Assembly: GCF_014656295.1 (NCBI RefSeq)
Contig: NZ_BNCD01000034.1
Span: 1 to 64,000 of the forward strand
Reading direction: 5' to 3'
Length of the DNA: 64,000 nucleotides
Source of the DNA: Streptomyces sulfonofaciens
Lineage (GTDB): Bacteria > Actinomycetota > Actinomycetes > Streptomycetales > Streptomycetaceae
In this document: piece after piece, positions 9,283 to 21,611 of the stretch
Layout of the letters: every line of letters begins with the position of its first letter
Numbering within the stretch: the first letter of the stretch is position 1
Position numbers and translations under genes: made by a program
The notes under the pieces: generated by a model
Seen by the model: only the letters and a program-made list of their open reading frames with translations
Database searches by the model: none
Told to the model about the DNA's origin: nothing

Positions 9283-10722
9283 GTGAGACGCGAGCCCACC
9301 ATCCTGCACCTCGACATGGACGCCTTCTACGCCTCGGCGGAGCAGGCGGCCAAGCCGAGCCTGCGCGGAAAGGCCGTGGTGGTGGGCGGTCTCGGGCCGC
9401 GCGGGGTGGTCGCCACGGCGTCGTACGAGGCGCGCCGATTCGGAGTGCACTCGGCCATGCCGATGGGCCAGGCCCGCAGGCTCGCCCCGCACGCCGCGTA
9501 CCTGGTCCCCCGCTTCGGCCTCTACCGCGACATCAGCGAGCAGGTGATGGGCCTGCTGCGGGAGCTGTCGCCGCTGGTCGAGCCGCTGAGCCTGGACGAG
9601 GCGTTCGTCGACCTGGAGGCCGCAGGAGCCGCCTGGGACGCCGCCTCGGCGCGCACCACCGGCGAGCGGCTGCGCACCGACATCAAGACCCTCACCGGCC
9701 TCACCGGATCCGTCGGCCTGGCCGCGTCCAAGATGCTGGCGAAGATCGCCTCGGAAGAGGCCAAGCCCGACGGTCTCGTCCTGATACGGCCGGGTACCGA
9801 GCGCGCCCTGCTCGCCCCCATGCCCGTGCGCACCCTGCCCGGCGTAGGCCCCGCCACCGGCGACCACCTGCGCCGTGCCGGTATCACCACCGTCGGCGAG
9901 ATCGCCGAGGCCGGTGAGGACGAGCTGATCAGGCTGCTCGGCAAGGCACACGGCAGCGCGCTGCACGCCATGGCACGGGCTCAGGACGACCGCCCTGTGG
10001 TGGCCGAGCGCGACACGAAGTCCGTCTCCGTGGAGGACACCTACGACGTCGACATCCACGACCGGGTACGGGTGCGCACCGAGGTGCAGCGGCTCGCCGA
10101 CCGGTGCGTGCAGCGGCTGCGTGCCGCGGGCCGCTCCGGCCGCACCGTCGTGCTGAAGGTGCGGCGCTACGACTTCTCCACCCTGACCAGGTCGGAGACG
10201 CTGCGCGGCCCCACCGACGACCCGTCCGTGGTGCGCGAGGCCGCCGCGCGGCTGCTGGAGGCCGTGGACACCACCGGGGGAGTACGCCTGCTCGGTGTCG
10301 GTGTCAGCTCTCTCGCCGACTTCACCCAGGAGGACCTGTTCGCCCAGGCCGCGGGGGAGCACCCAGCGGAGCCCGAGCCGGAGGCCGAGGAGGAGCACGA
10401 GGAGGCGCCCGCCCCGGCCGAGCGGCGTTGGCCGGCCGGCCACGACGTGCACCACACCGCCTACGGCCCCGGCTGGATCCAGGGCAGCGGCCTCGGCCGG
10501 GTCACGGTCCGCTTCGAGACGCCCGGCTCTTTGCCCGGCCGCGTCCGCACCTTCCGCACGGACGACGCGGACCTCACCCTCTCCGACCCGCTGCCCCTGG
10601 TACCGGAGGCGATGCGCAGACCACCACCGCAGCCGGTGGCCGAGGACGCGGCGGAGCAGGAGGACGAGAAGGATCCGGGCGCGATACCGGGCCCGGCCGC
10701 AGGGCCGAGGGACGGCGCCTGA
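9283..10722 (+). CDS. dinB: DNA polymerase IV (Y-family translesion polymerase)
   Basis: This 479-residue Y-family polymerase has catalytic motifs LHLDMDAFYASAE near the N-terminus and LSLDEAFVDLE near residue 105, helix-hairpin-helix (LPGVGPATGDHLRRAGI) and little-finger regions. A beta-clamp binding motif QEDLF is near residue 348. The last 120 residues are an acidic linker plus a 'GHDVHHTAYGPGWIQGSGLG' segment seen in actinobacterial DinB2/DinB3-like proteins. The GTG start at 9283 has no strong ribosome-binding site; TAGGGC at 9265-9270 may be a -10 box. No SOS box was recognised. Confidence 0.93.
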   Translation: MRREPTILHLDMDAFYASAEQAAKPSLRGKAVVVGGLGPRGVVATASYEARRFGVHSAMPMGQARRLAPHAAYLVPRFGLYRDISEQVMGLLRELSPLVEPLSLDEAFVDLEAAGAAWDAASARTTGERLRTDIKTLTGLTGSVGLAASKMLAKIASEEAKPDGLVLIRPGTERALLAPMPVRTLPGVGPATGDHLRRAGITTVGEIAEAGEDELIRLLGKAHGSALHAMARAQDDRPVVAERDTKSVSVEDTYDVDIHDRVRVRTEVQRLADRCVQRLRAAGRSGRTVVLKVRRYDFSTLTRSETLRGPTDDPSVVREAAARLLEAVDTTGGVRLLGVGVSSLADFTQEDLFAQAAGEHPAEPEPEAEEEHEEAPAPAERRWPAGHDVHHTAYGPGWIQGSGLGRVTVRFETPGSLPGRVRTFRTDDADLTLSDPLPLVPEAMRRPPPQPVAEDAAEQEDEKDPGAIPGPAAGPRDGA

Positions 10723-10762
10723 CCATCGTGGCCGGCGGTGGCCGGCGGTATCCGGCGTGGTG

Positions 10763-11134
10763 TCAGCCCTCGTCCTGTCCCGCCAGCCGCCCGAAGTCGC
10801 GGTCCTCGGGAGGCGGCGGTGCCGTCGTGTCGAGGCCGTAGTGGTGGTAGAGCTGCAGTTCCTGGGCGGGGGAGAGGTGACGGCCCACGCCGAAGTCGGG
10901 AGCGTCCTTGATCAGGGACCGGTCGAACGGCACGTGCAGCGTGCCGTCCTCCAGGCGGCTCGGCTCCAGGGGCACAAAGGCATCACGGCTGAAGAACCCG
11001 GTCCTTATGGCCGCCCACTCCGGGACGCCCGTCGCGTCGTCGAGGTAGACCTCGTCGACCGTGCCGATCTTCGTGCCGTTGCGGTCGAACGCCTTGCGGC
11101 CGATCAGGTGGCGCGGATCGATGTCGCTCTGCAC
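10763..11134 (-). CDS. PRC-barrel domain protein
   Basis: This protein of about 123 residues has a PRC-barrel core (HLIGRKAFDRNGTKIGTVDE, then 'VYLDDATGVPEWAAIRTG') and a short C-terminal segment typical of actinobacterial PRC proteins ('LSPAQELQLYHHYGLD'). The GTG at 11134 follows GGAGG by a few bases; the frame stays open to 11185. It is convergent with dinB and divergent from the gcvP riboswitch region. The cellular role is unknown. Confidence 0.83.
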   Translation of the reverse strand: MQSDIDPRHLIGRKAFDRNGTKIGTVDEVYLDDATGVPEWAAIRTGFFSRDAFVPLEPSRLEDGTLHVPFDRSLIKDAPDFGVGRHLSPAQELQLYHHYGLDTTAPPPPEDRDFGRLAGQDEG

Positions 11135-11251
11135 GGTGCCTCCATCTGGTTGCACATCATCCGTAAACACTACGAAAGAGCACAATCCGCGAGGCGGCCA
11201 CTCGAACGTTCTGCCGCGGCACCCGCTGGTACGCTGGCCATGGCTGCAGAA

Positions 11252-11460
11252 CCCGTGCGGGAGAGCTCCCCGGCTGCGACCGTGGGGCGCCGAAGGAGCA
11301 AATCCTCCCCGGAATCTCTCAGGCCCCTGTACCGCACGGGCGAGGTCACTCTGGAAAGCAGAGCGGGAGCCCCTTGGCCTCCGTTCTCACCGACGGTGAA
11401 AGCCGGACGCGAGAGCGTTCCGGTGAAGCTCTCAGGTCGAGATGACAGAGGGGGAGGCCG
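11252..11460 (+). ncRNA. Tandem glycine riboswitch
   Basis: This is a tandem glycine riboswitch. Aptamer I begins with a 9-bp P1 stem, CCCGTGCGG (11252-11260) pairing with CCGCACGGG (11332-11340), and contains the signature blocks GGGAGAGC, GCCGAAGGAGCAAATC and GGAATCTCTCAGG, then CACTCTGGAAAGCAGAG. Aptamer II (about 11385-11460) has CACCGACGGTGAAAGCC, GGTGAAGCTCTCAGG and GATGACAGAGGGGG. It sits 60 nt before gcvP. Glycine binding would switch on the glycine cleavage gene. A TACGCT box at 11230-11235 may be the -10 element. Confidence 0.92.
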
Positions 11461-11517
11461 GACGGGCACCCGTGTCGTGGTGTCCCTCGAAGGTCGTACA
11501 GACCAGGAGGCCTCCGC

Positions 11518-14430
<2,913 letters not shown>

Positions 14431-14443
14431 GCACACCAGGCGC

Positions 14444-14464
14444 CGGCCCGTCCCGTGCGGGCCG
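14444..14464 (+). terminator. GC hairpin after gcvP
   Basis: CGGCCCG (14444-14450) pairs with CGGGCCG (14458-14464) across a 7-nt loop, 14 bases past the gcvP stop. No T tract. Confidence 0.4.
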
Positions 14465-14770
14465 TGGTCGTGGCCGGCCCCGGGCGGTGTCGTGGCAGGG
14501 GCCCGGCGCGGCAGCAGGTCCTGCGTCGCCGCGGTTTTGTGCGCACGCAAGGGGGCCGCGCCGCGGTTCCGTATACAAGGAGAGGCCCGCGCCGCGCTTC
14601 CGTCCGGCATCGGCGGCCCGCACGGACAGAGGTCGGCCCGGGTCCTTCCGGGCCGGCCCCCTGGCGTGTCCAGCCGTCGCGCCCGTCGGCATGCCCAGTC
14701 GTCGCGCCCGCCGACGCCTCCGGCTGTCGCGCTCGTCGGTGCCGGTCGTCGGCGCGTCCAGCCGTCGCGC
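14465..14770. repeat. Non-coding GC-rich stretch with imperfect direct repeats
   Basis: No convincing gene is seen between gcvP and the DUF5999 gene. From about 14660 the sequence carries dispersed copies of a GTCCAGCCGTCGCGC unit (14668-14682 and 14756-14770, plus a diverged copy in between). The open frames here have no family resemblance. The stretch may be 3' untranslated or decayed DNA. Confidence 0.4.
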
Positions 14771-15004
14771 TCACGCGGCATCCCGCGCCGGGCGGCGCTG
14801 TGCGGCCGTCACCACCCGGCCCGAACCCAGTGGCCGGTGCGGGACGATGATCTGTCCGTCCGGCAGCAGCTCACCGGTGTCCTCGAAGAGCAGGATGCCG
14901 TTGCACAGCAGGCTCCAGCCCTGCTCCGGGTGGTGCACCACGGGGTGGGCGGCCTCCCGGTCGGCGGACTCGACTGACGGGCATGCCGGCCGGTGCCGGC
15001 ACAC
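14771..15004 (-). CDS. DUF5999 small conserved protein
   Basis: This small Streptomyces protein of about 77 residues has the pattern CRHRPACPSVESADREAA, 'HHPEQGWSLLCNG', 'LFEDTGELLPDGQI'. The two N-terminal cysteines and the His residues could bind metal. Family members usually begin at M-C-x-H, so the GTG at 15004 (V-C-R-H) is preferred. An ATG at 15058 would add 18 residues and is preceded by a G-rich stretch. Function is unknown. It is probably monocistronic. Confidence 0.72.
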   Translation of the reverse strand: MCRHRPACPSVESADREAAHPVVHHPEQGWSLLCNGILLFEDTGELLPDGQIIVPHRPLGSGRVVTAAQRRPARDAA

Positions 15005-15248
15005 GGCCGTGATCTCTCGCTGTGCTGCGGTGTCTGTCCTGCGGCTCGACGTCTTCATGCCGCCCCCCGTTTCAAGTCGGTCGTGTCGCCAGTGTCGCCC
15101 CGCGGGCGGTGATCCGCGGGGATTTCGCGGCAGTGCTCCTCACTTGTTGAGGACGCGTCACCCGGGTGGGCGGTTCGGCCCAACTGCCACGACCTGGAGA
15201 GGGGTTGACGAGAGCATGCGGAACCGGGCGGAAACGGTGGTACGGGGG

Positions 15249-15830
15249 TCAGGCGGACGAGCTGAGCAGGGGCGTCGGGGTCAGCCGCCGGGTGAGCAGG
15301 GGCAGCAGCTCCGCGAAGCGGTGCGCGCGGTGTGCGGCGATGCCGGGAGGCGCGGGCGCCAGCGGGACGAGCAGATCGGAGGGTGCGGGATGGCCGGTGG
15401 TGGCGTCCGCCGCGCAGTCCCCGTGCAGCCACAGCGTGAGCATGTACAGCTCGGGCACGGACAGCAGGCGCGGCTGGTACGCGGCCGGCAGGGCCTCGGC
15501 CTGCCGCAGGGCCTGCTCGGTGGCCGTGACGTACGGCCCCTCGAAGAAGTGGGAGAAGGCCCAGCCGTCCGGCGTGAGCATGGTGTCGGCGGCAGCCACC
15601 GCACGGCCGCCCGTGCGGAGCAGGAAGCGCCAGGCGGTGAGGCGGGTGGGTGCGTGGCCTGAGGGGGTGATCCGGTCCAGGACGTGCACGGACAGGGGGG
15701 ACTCCGCGGTCACGGGCTGCTGGGCGGCCCTGAGGGCCGGGGTGGGGGCTTCACGGACGGCTGTGGGGGAGTTCAGTGCCGTGAGAACGCTGCGCTGGGC
15801 CGGCGCGGGAGCAGGGGGGACGTGCAGCAT
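15249..15830 (-). CDS. Conserved Streptomyces hypothetical protein
   Basis: This soluble 193-residue protein has no recognised catalytic motif. Its middle ('DTMLTPDGWAFSHFFEGPYV', 'PELYMLTLWLHGD', 'DLLVPLAPAPPGIAAHR') looks strongly conserved among streptomycetes from memory. The ATG at 15830 is preceded on the minus strand by GAGAGGCGACC. It lies between DUF5999 and the GCS2 ligase in what appears to be a conserved chromosomal order. No function can be assigned. Confidence 0.75.
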   Translation of the reverse strand: MLHVPPAPAPAQRSVLTALNSPTAVREAPTPALRAAQQPVTAESPLSVHVLDRITPSGHAPTRLTAWRFLLRTGGRAVAAADTMLTPDGWAFSHFFEGPYVTATEQALRQAEALPAAYQPRLLSVPELYMLTLWLHGDCAADATTGHPAPSDLLVPLAPAPPGIAAHRAHRFAELLPLLTRRLTPTPLLSSSA

Positions 15831-16373
15831 GGTGGGTCGCCTCTCATTCGACAGGCAGAGTGAAGCGGGGCACGTGCGGACGACGCTGTCGGCGGTCAGG
15901 GGTACCGGTGGCGGGATGGGCGTGGGACTCGCTCCGGTACCAACTCTCTGCCCCGTTCGCGAAGTTTATACGACACGTGTTCCCACGAGGTTTCGGCTAG
16001 CTGTCCCCGGTATTGCAGACAAGGTGCTATCCAGTCACCATGATGTGCTGTTCATCCTGCTTTCATGTGCCATCACGGCCGTGACCTCGAAAGCTTTACC
16101 ATGAAAGGATGGCCGGTTCTTATCAGCGATTATCGGCGCATGCCCCACTGAATGCCGAATCAACCGTCGTAGAGTCTTTCATCGTGCATGCCCCGCAGTG
16201 AGCGAACGAGCACGCAGCGCTCATGCCCCGTGAATGTGCCGCCTGCCGTCTGCCGTCGACCCTACCCGTCCCGCGGTCCGAACCGGGCGTTACAGATCAC
16301 ACGGTCCGGGCATCATCCACCGTGACACACACCAGCCGGTCCCTGGGCCGCCCATTCGAGGAGGGACACTTCG
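15831..16373. other. Divergent intergenic region, no gene seen
   Basis: This 543-bp gap separates the divergent genes at 15830 and 16374. It is distinctly more AT-rich than its surroundings (about 15955-16190). The gap should hold both promoters; TAGAGT at 16170-16175 is a possible -10 for the GCS2 gene. No ORF with family resemblance or RNA gene was recognised. Confidence 0.5.
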
Positions 16374-17897
16374 ATGGGGGAGAAGGTCGTGGCAGGCGCG
16401 TTCGACCTGTCCGATCGGCAGCAGTACCGCGAGAAGCTCGGGCAGTGCCTGGCGGCACTGCAGCGGCTGCTCCAGGAAGAGCGCTTCGACCGTCCCAGGA
16501 ATCTCATGGGACTGGAGATCGAGCTGAATCTCGCGGGACTCGACGGCATGCCGAGGATGATGAATGCACAGGTGCTCGAACGCATCGCGAGTCGCGATTT
16601 CCAGACCGAGCTTGCGATGTTCAACCTGGAGGTGAACATCGCCCCGCGGCGGTTGGGCGACCGTGTTCTCGACCGCCTGGCGGAAGAGCTCCGCACCGGC
16701 CTGGGCTACGCCCACCGAAAGGCCAAGGAGGTCGACGCGGGGATCGTGATGATCGGCATCCTGCCGACCCTCGCACGCCAGGACCTGGTGTCCGCGAACC
16801 TGTCGGACGTCGACCGCTACGCACTGCTCAACGACCAGATCGTGGCGGCCCGCGGGGAGGACTTCACGCTGGACATCGAGGGCGTGGAGCGGCTGACGTG
16901 CACGTCGGCCTCCATCGCCCCGGAGGCCGCCTGCACATCCGTGCAGTTGCACCTCCAGGTGACCCCGAACCGGTTCGCCGGTGTGTGGAACGCCGCCCAG
17001 GCGGTGGCCGCCGCGCAGATCGCGGTGGGCGCCAACTCCCCGTTCCTCTTCGGCCGTGAGCTGTGGCGCGAGTCGCGCCCGCCGCTGTTCCAGCAGTCGA
17101 TCGACACACGGCCGCCCGAGCTGCGCGCCCAGGGCGTACGGCCGCGCACCTGGTTCGGGGAGCGGTGGATCGATTCCGCGCAGGACCTCTTCGAGGAGAA
17201 CCTGCGGTACTTCCCCGCGCTGCTGCCCATCTGCGACTCCGAGGATCCCGAGCAGGTACTGGACGAGGGAGGGGTGCCGAAGCTCGGCGAGCTGGTCCTG
17301 CACAACGGCACCGTCTACCGCTGGAACCGCCCCGTCTACGACGTCGCCGACGGTGTACCGCACCTGCGGGTAGAGAACCGCGTACTGCCCGCCGGGCCCA
17401 CCGTCATCGACGTGGTCGCCAATGCCGCCTTCTACTACGGCCTGGTCAGGGCGCTCGCCGAGGAGCCCAGGCCGGTCTGGTCCAGGCTGCCCTTCGAGGC
17501 CGCGGCCGCCAACTTCGACACCGCCTGCCGCCACGGCATCGAGGCCCACCTGGAGTGGCCGCGGCGCGGCAGATACGGCGGCCTGGTCCGGCTGCCCGCC
17601 GTGTCCCTGGTCCGCGACGAACTGCTGCCGCTGGCCGCGGCCGGGCTGGACGCCTGGGGTGTGGAGCCGGCCGACCGCGACCTGTACCTGGGAGTCATCG
17701 AGGAGCGGTGCCGGCGGCGCCGCAACGGCGCCACCTGGCAGGCGGACACCTTCCACCGGGCGCTGGAGAGCGGGCTGGACCGCGAGGCCGCGCTCGCTGC
17801 CACCACCCGCCGCTACTGCGAGCTGATGGAGCTGGGCGAGCCGGTGCACAGTTGGCCGGTGGCGGCGCCTGCCGCGGTGCCGTCCACGGTGCCGTAG
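16374..17897 (+). CDS. Glutamate-cysteine ligase family protein (GCS2-like)
   Basis: This 507-residue enzyme is of the GCS2 (COG2170-like) carboxylate-amine ligase type. Conserved features include NLMGLEIELNLAG near the N-terminus (metal/ATP-binding Glu residues), 'ELAMFNLEVNIAPRRL', 'VQLHLQV', 'GANSPFLFG' and 'LRVENRVLPAGPTVID'. It probably joins Glu to an amine such as cysteine, ATP-dependently. The substrate is not determined, and Streptomyces make mycothiol, so an ergothioneine or other role is possible. ATG 16374 follows GAGGAGGGA at 16358-16366. It is single, with no obvious partner gene. Confidence 0.82.
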   Translation: MGEKVVAGAFDLSDRQQYREKLGQCLAALQRLLQEERFDRPRNLMGLEIELNLAGLDGMPRMMNAQVLERIASRDFQTELAMFNLEVNIAPRRLGDRVLDRLAEELRTGLGYAHRKAKEVDAGIVMIGILPTLARQDLVSANLSDVDRYALLNDQIVAARGEDFTLDIEGVERLTCTSASIAPEAACTSVQLHLQVTPNRFAGVWNAAQAVAAAQIAVGANSPFLFGRELWRESRPPLFQQSIDTRPPELRAQGVRPRTWFGERWIDSAQDLFEENLRYFPALLPICDSEDPEQVLDEGGVPKLGELVLHNGTVYRWNRPVYDVADGVPHLRVENRVLPAGPTVIDVVANAAFYYGLVRALAEEPRPVWSRLPFEAAAANFDTACRHGIEAHLEWPRRGRYGGLVRLPAVSLVRDELLPLAAAGLDAWGVEPADRDLYLGVIEERCRRRRNGATWQADTFHRALESGLDREAALAATTRRYCELMELGEPVHSWPVAAPAAVPSTVP

Positions 17898-17899
17898 AC

Positions 17900-17998
17900 C
17901 GGCTCCGGCGCGGGCCGGTCCCGGCGCGGGCCGGTCCCGGTGAGGACGGGTCCGGTGCCGATGGGTCCGGCGCGGACGGGTCCGGCGCGGACGCGTTG
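17900..17998. repeat. Short GC-rich tandem repeats after the GCS2 gene
   Basis: Two copies of a 16-bp unit near 17905-17940 (CCGGCGCGGGCCGGTC) are followed by two 15-bp copies (GGTCCGGCGCGGACG) near 17965-17997. Together with the sequence to 18262 (365 bp in all), this is non-coding as far as I can tell and acts as spacer before the CPBP gene. Confidence 0.5.
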
Positions 17999-18262
17999 GT
18001 GTCGACTGTCCTGGCGGGGCGGCCGGGCACGGGCCCGCGCGCCTGCCCACCGGCCCGGTGGCCGGTGGGGTCCGGTCCGGCCACGCCGTGGCATGTGCGC
18101 GTGTCCGCCCCCGGTCCCCGCTGCACCGCCCCCTGCTGCCGCCCACCGGTGCCGTGCCGCATGATCGGCGGCGGCGTGCGACGATTCCGTCTGCGGGTGC
18201 GGACAGCCGCCCCGGTGGGCCCGGACGCGGGCGCGGGGAACGGGATCACCACGGGAGGCAGG

Positions 18263-19072
18263 GTGCGGGCGAAGGCGGAGGCGGACTCGGAGACCGGGGC
18301 CCCGCCCGTGGAGCGGCACTCACGGCGTGTCCTCGGGAGGGAGACGCTGCTGGTGCTCGGGCTCTCGCTCGGCGCAAGCGGGGTGTCCGCACTGATCAGC
18401 TTCGTGGGCTCGGTCACCGAACCGGGCGGCCTCAAGGACCAGGCGGCGACGCTGAACGCCTCCGCCGCACCGGGGCGCCCCTGGCTGGACCTCGCCTGGC
18501 AACTGTTCGGCATCGCCACCGCGCTGGTGCCCGTCGCACTGGTCGCGCACCTGCTGCTGCGCGAGGGCGCCGGGCTGCGCACGATCGGTTTCGACCGCGG
18601 CAGGCCGAGGCCGGACCTCCTGCGCGGCGCCGTGATCGCGGCCGTGATCGGCAGCGCGGGGATCGCCTTCTACCTGGCGGCCCGCGGCCTGGGCTTCAAC
18701 CTGACGGTGGTGCCGGAGGCCCTGCCGGGCGTGTGGTGGAAGTACCCGGTGCTCGTCCTGTCCGCCGTGCAGAACGCGGTGCTGGAGGAGGTGATCGTGG
18801 TCGGCTATCTGCTGCGCCGTCTTGGCCAGTTGGGTTGGAGACCCGGGAACGCGCTCGTCGCGAGCTCGGTGCTGCGCGGGTCCTACCACCTCTACCAGGG
18901 GGTCGGAGGCTTTCTCGGGAACGTGGCCATGGGCACGGTCTTCGTGTTCCTCTACCGGCGTTGGGGCCGGGTCGGCCCGCTGGTGGTGGCCCATGCCCTG
19001 CTCGACATCGGGGCGTTCGTGGGATACGCGCTGCTCGCGGGCAAGGTGGGCTGGCTGCCGACCGCGCCGTGA
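18263..19072 (+). CDS. CPBP-family intramembrane protease
   Basis: This 269-residue polytopic membrane protein has about seven hydrophobic segments. The CPBP (CAAX protease/Abi) motif 1 is present as EEVIVVGYLLRR (two Glu, Arg two turns later) and motif 3 as a His in 'SVLRGSYHLYQG'; a further His lies in 'VVAHALLDIG'. The expected 'R' directly after EExxx is shifted, so catalytic competence is likely but not certain. GTG 18263 is chosen over ATG 18161 because GGGAGG lies at 18254-18259. The substrate is unknown. Confidence 0.84.
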   Translation: MRAKAEADSETGAPPVERHSRRVLGRETLLVLGLSLGASGVSALISFVGSVTEPGGLKDQAATLNASAAPGRPWLDLAWQLFGIATALVPVALVAHLLLREGAGLRTIGFDRGRPRPDLLRGAVIAAVIGSAGIAFYLAARGLGFNLTVVPEALPGVWWKYPVLVLSAVQNAVLEEVIVVGYLLRRLGQLGWRPGNALVASSVLRGSYHLYQGVGGFLGNVAMGTVFVFLYRRWGRVGPLVVAHALLDIGAFVGYALLAGKVGWLPTAP

Positions 19073-19074
19073 GC

Positions 19075-19105
19075 GGCAGGTGGGCGCGCCGTTCGCCCAC
19101 CTGCC
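19075..19105. terminator. Strong hairpin between convergent CPBP and M20 genes
   Basis: Perfect 12-bp arms GGCAGGTGGGCG (19075-19086) and CGCCCACCTGCC (19094-19105) with a 7-nt loop start 2 bases after the CPBP stop. It could serve both convergent genes. Confidence 0.75.
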
Positions 19106-19224
19106 ACGGCGACCCGCCGCCCGGGAGGTGCCCTTGCCTCCCGGTTGCCCGCGCCCTCCGCACGGTCCGCCCCGGCCGCCCGCCGCCCGGCCCCCTGCCG
19201 CCCGCGGCCGTCCAGCGCCTGCGC

Positions 19225-20427
19225 TCAGTCCCAGGCGCGCAGCCGGCGCAGGGCCAGCTCCGCGTAGAGAGCCGCGCCGTCGGCGAGCACGGCGTCGTCG
19301 AAGACCGCGTCGGGCGAGTGGTTGCCCGCCGCGGTACCCGGGTCCCGGTCGTCCGGGCAGGCGCCGACGAACAGGTAGGCCCCGGGCACCTCGTCCAGCA
19401 CGTACGAGAAGTCCTCGGACGCGGTGACGGGCCGGGGCACCTCGAAGTAGCGCTCGGGCCCGAAGACCTCCCTGACCACGTCCGCGGCGAACGCGCTCTG
19501 GGCGGGGTCGTTCACGGTCACCGGGTAGTCGAGGCTGTGCTCCGTCTCCACCGCCAGGCCGTGTGCCGAGCCGATCCCGGTCACCACCCGCCGCAGCTCC
19601 GTCAGCAGGCGGTCCCGGTGCTGCCGTGAGAAGGACCGGACCGTGACCGTGAAGCGTGCCTCCTCGGGTACGGCGTTCTCTGCGGCACCTGCGTGGAAGG
19701 AGGTGACCGTGGCGACCACGGGGTCGAAGGCGTCGAAGGACCTGGTCACCCACGTCCCGAGCGCGCCCACCATCTCGCACGCCGCCGGGATCGGGTCCTT
19801 GCCCAGGTGCGGCGACGCGCTGTGGCCGCCGGCCCCGCGCACCGTCACGCGCAGCGCGTCGCACGCGGCGAGCACGGGACCCGGCCGTGAGACGACCATG
19901 CCGCGCGGCAGCAGCGAGGGGGTCACATGGAGCGCGAACGCGGCGTCGGCCCGCCGGCCGCCCGCCTCCAGCACCCCCTCCTCGACCATCAGCCTCGCCC
20001 CGCCGTACCCCTCCTCGCCCGGCTGGAACATGAAGACCACGGTGCCGGCGAATTCCGCACCGCCCAGCAGCCGGGCCGCGCCGACCAGCATGGCGGTGTG
20101 CAGGTCGTGCCCGCAGGCGTGCATGGCCTCCGGGTTCCGGGAGGCGTACGGGAGGTCGTTGCGCTCGGTGAGCGGGAGGGCGTCCATGTCGGCGCGCAGC
20201 AGCACCGTGCCGCCCGGACGGGAGCCCCGCAGCACCGCGGTCACGGAGCTGAGGGCCTTGCCGGTGGAGATCCCAAGGCCCGGGCCGTCCAGCGCGGCCA
20301 GCACCTTCTGCTGCGTACGGGGCAGGTCGAGACCGGTCTCCGGCTCGGCGTGCAGGGCGCGGCGGAGCCGGATCAGGTCGTCCGCGAACTCCCGGGCGCG
20401 GGCCCGCAGCACAAGCGGCTCGGACAT
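19225..20427 (-). CDS. M20-family amidohydrolase/peptidase
   Basis: This 400-residue enzyme of the aminoacylase/hippuricase-like M20D type has metal-site blocks 'HACGHDLHTAMLVG', 'FQPGEEGYGGARLM' and 'HVTP', with the dimerisation domain near residues 190-300. It hydrolyses an N-acyl or amide bond of an amino-acid derivative. ATG 20427 follows AGGAGA. It is the last gene of the minus-strand run, 74 bp after the EamA gene, so it could be co-expressed with the biosynthetic operon, for example to trim or inactivate the N-acylated product. That link is inferred from position only. Confidence 0.88.
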   Translation of the reverse strand: MSEPLVLRARAREFADDLIRLRRALHAEPETGLDLPRTQQKVLAALDGPGLGISTGKALSSVTAVLRGSRPGGTVLLRADMDALPLTERNDLPYASRNPEAMHACGHDLHTAMLVGAARLLGGAEFAGTVVFMFQPGEEGYGGARLMVEEGVLEAGGRRADAAFALHVTPSLLPRGMVVSRPGPVLAACDALRVTVRGAGGHSASPHLGKDPIPAACEMVGALGTWVTRSFDAFDPVVATVTSFHAGAAENAVPEEARFTVTVRSFSRQHRDRLLTELRRVVTGIGSAHGLAVETEHSLDYPVTVNDPAQSAFAADVVREVFGPERYFEVPRPVTASEDFSYVLDEVPGAYLFVGACPDDRDPGTAAGNHSPDAVFDDAVLADGAALYAELALRRLRAWD

Positions 20428-20501
20428 ACGTGTCTCCTGTCGTGGTGGTGGCGGTCCGGCGCGGCAGCGGCCGTGGGCGGCGGCCGCGCCGGACCGCGGG
20501 C

Positions 20502-21566
20502 TCACTTCCTGCGTTGCGCGAAGGCCACACCGCCCAGGCACAGCAGCCCACCGCCCAGGGCCAGCCACGGCGGTGTCTCACCGAGGAAGAGCCAGCCCAT
20601 GAGCACGGCGAACGGCGCCACCAGATAGGTCATCGCGCCCATCCGCCCTGCTGTGGAGCGCGCCAGGGCATAGGCCCAGGTGGTGAAGGCCAGGGCGGTC
20701 GGCAGCGCGCCGAGGTAGACCGTCCAGGCGATCGCGGAGGCGTCGGCGTCGGCGAGTTGGTCGATGAGCTGCGGTGCGAACGGCAGGCAGATCACCAGGC
20801 CGACGATGCACGCCAGCCAGGTGACCACCAGCGCCGAGGTGTTGGCCAGCAGTGGCTTCTGGCTGACCACGCCGCCCGCGTAGGTGACCGTCGCCACCAG
20901 GCCCAGCAGCGAACCCACTCCGGCCGAAGAGCTGTGCCCCGTGGTGGCGAGACCGATCAGGATCGCCCCGGCGAACGCGATCGCGCCGCCGACCACCAGG
21001 GGCTTCGGCAGCCCCTCCCGCAGGAGAACGGCGGCCAGCAGTGCGATCAGGATCGGCCCCAGACTGACGATCAGCGACGCGGTGCCCGCGTCGATGCGCT
21101 GCTCGGACGCGTTGAGCGCGAGGTTGTAGACGCCGAACCAGAGGATCCCGCACACCAGCAGCCGCGGGATGTCCGCCCGCGGCGGCATCGCCGCTCTTCT
21201 CGCCACGACGAACACGCCGAGCACGACCGCGCCGACGAATAACCGCCCCAGGGTCAGTGCACCGGGCGAGAGCGCGCGCCCTGCCGCCCGGATGCCCACG
21301 AACGCCGAGGCCCAGAGCAGCACGGTGACCAGCGCGGCGCCGATGACCAGCGGCGGCTCACCCGAAACGCCGGCCGCCGCGCCGCGTGCCGGCACGGCCG
21401 CCGAGGTGCCCCCGCCGGCGGCCGTGCTCTCCGCGGCGGCCGTGCTCTGCGCGGTGGCCGTGTTCGCGGCCGCGGTCGTGTGCTCGGCAGCGGCCGTGTG
21501 CTCGGCGCCCGTCTGCTCCTCTGCGTTCCGGGCGCCCTGCGGGCTGTCGGAGGTGTCTGGGGTCAC
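20502..21566 (-). CDS. EamA/DMT-family transporter, possible cluster exporter
   Basis: This 354-residue protein has ten predicted membrane segments in two EamA repeats, preceded by a low-complexity Ala/Thr tail of about 70 residues built from repeated 'TAAAE'-like units. Such proteins export metabolites or amino acids. It lies 45 bp downstream of the methyltransferase on the same strand and so probably belongs to the biosynthetic operon. Codon 109 is TTA (plus-strand 21240-21242), the rare bldA-dependent codon also found in the cluster regulator and the FAAL gene, which supports co-regulation. The start is GTG at 21566. Confidence 0.88.
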   Translation of the reverse strand: MTPDTSDSPQGARNAEEQTGAEHTAAAEHTTAAANTATAQSTAAAESTAAGGGTSAAVPARGAAAGVSGEPPLVIGAALVTVLLWASAFVGIRAAGRALSPGALTLGRLFVGAVVLGVFVVARRAAMPPRADIPRLLVCGILWFGVYNLALNASEQRIDAGTASLIVSLGPILIALLAAVLLREGLPKPLVVGGAIAFAGAILIGLATTGHSSSAGVGSLLGLVATVTYAGGVVSQKPLLANTSALVVTWLACIVGLVICLPFAPQLIDQLADADASAIAWTVYLGALPTALAFTTWAYALARSTAGRMGAMTYLVAPFAVLMGWLFLGETPPWLALGGGLLCLGGVAFAQRRK

Positions 21567-21611
21567 TGATCCTCATCTCTTCGCACGGGGCAGGCGGTGG
21601 AGCGCCCGGGC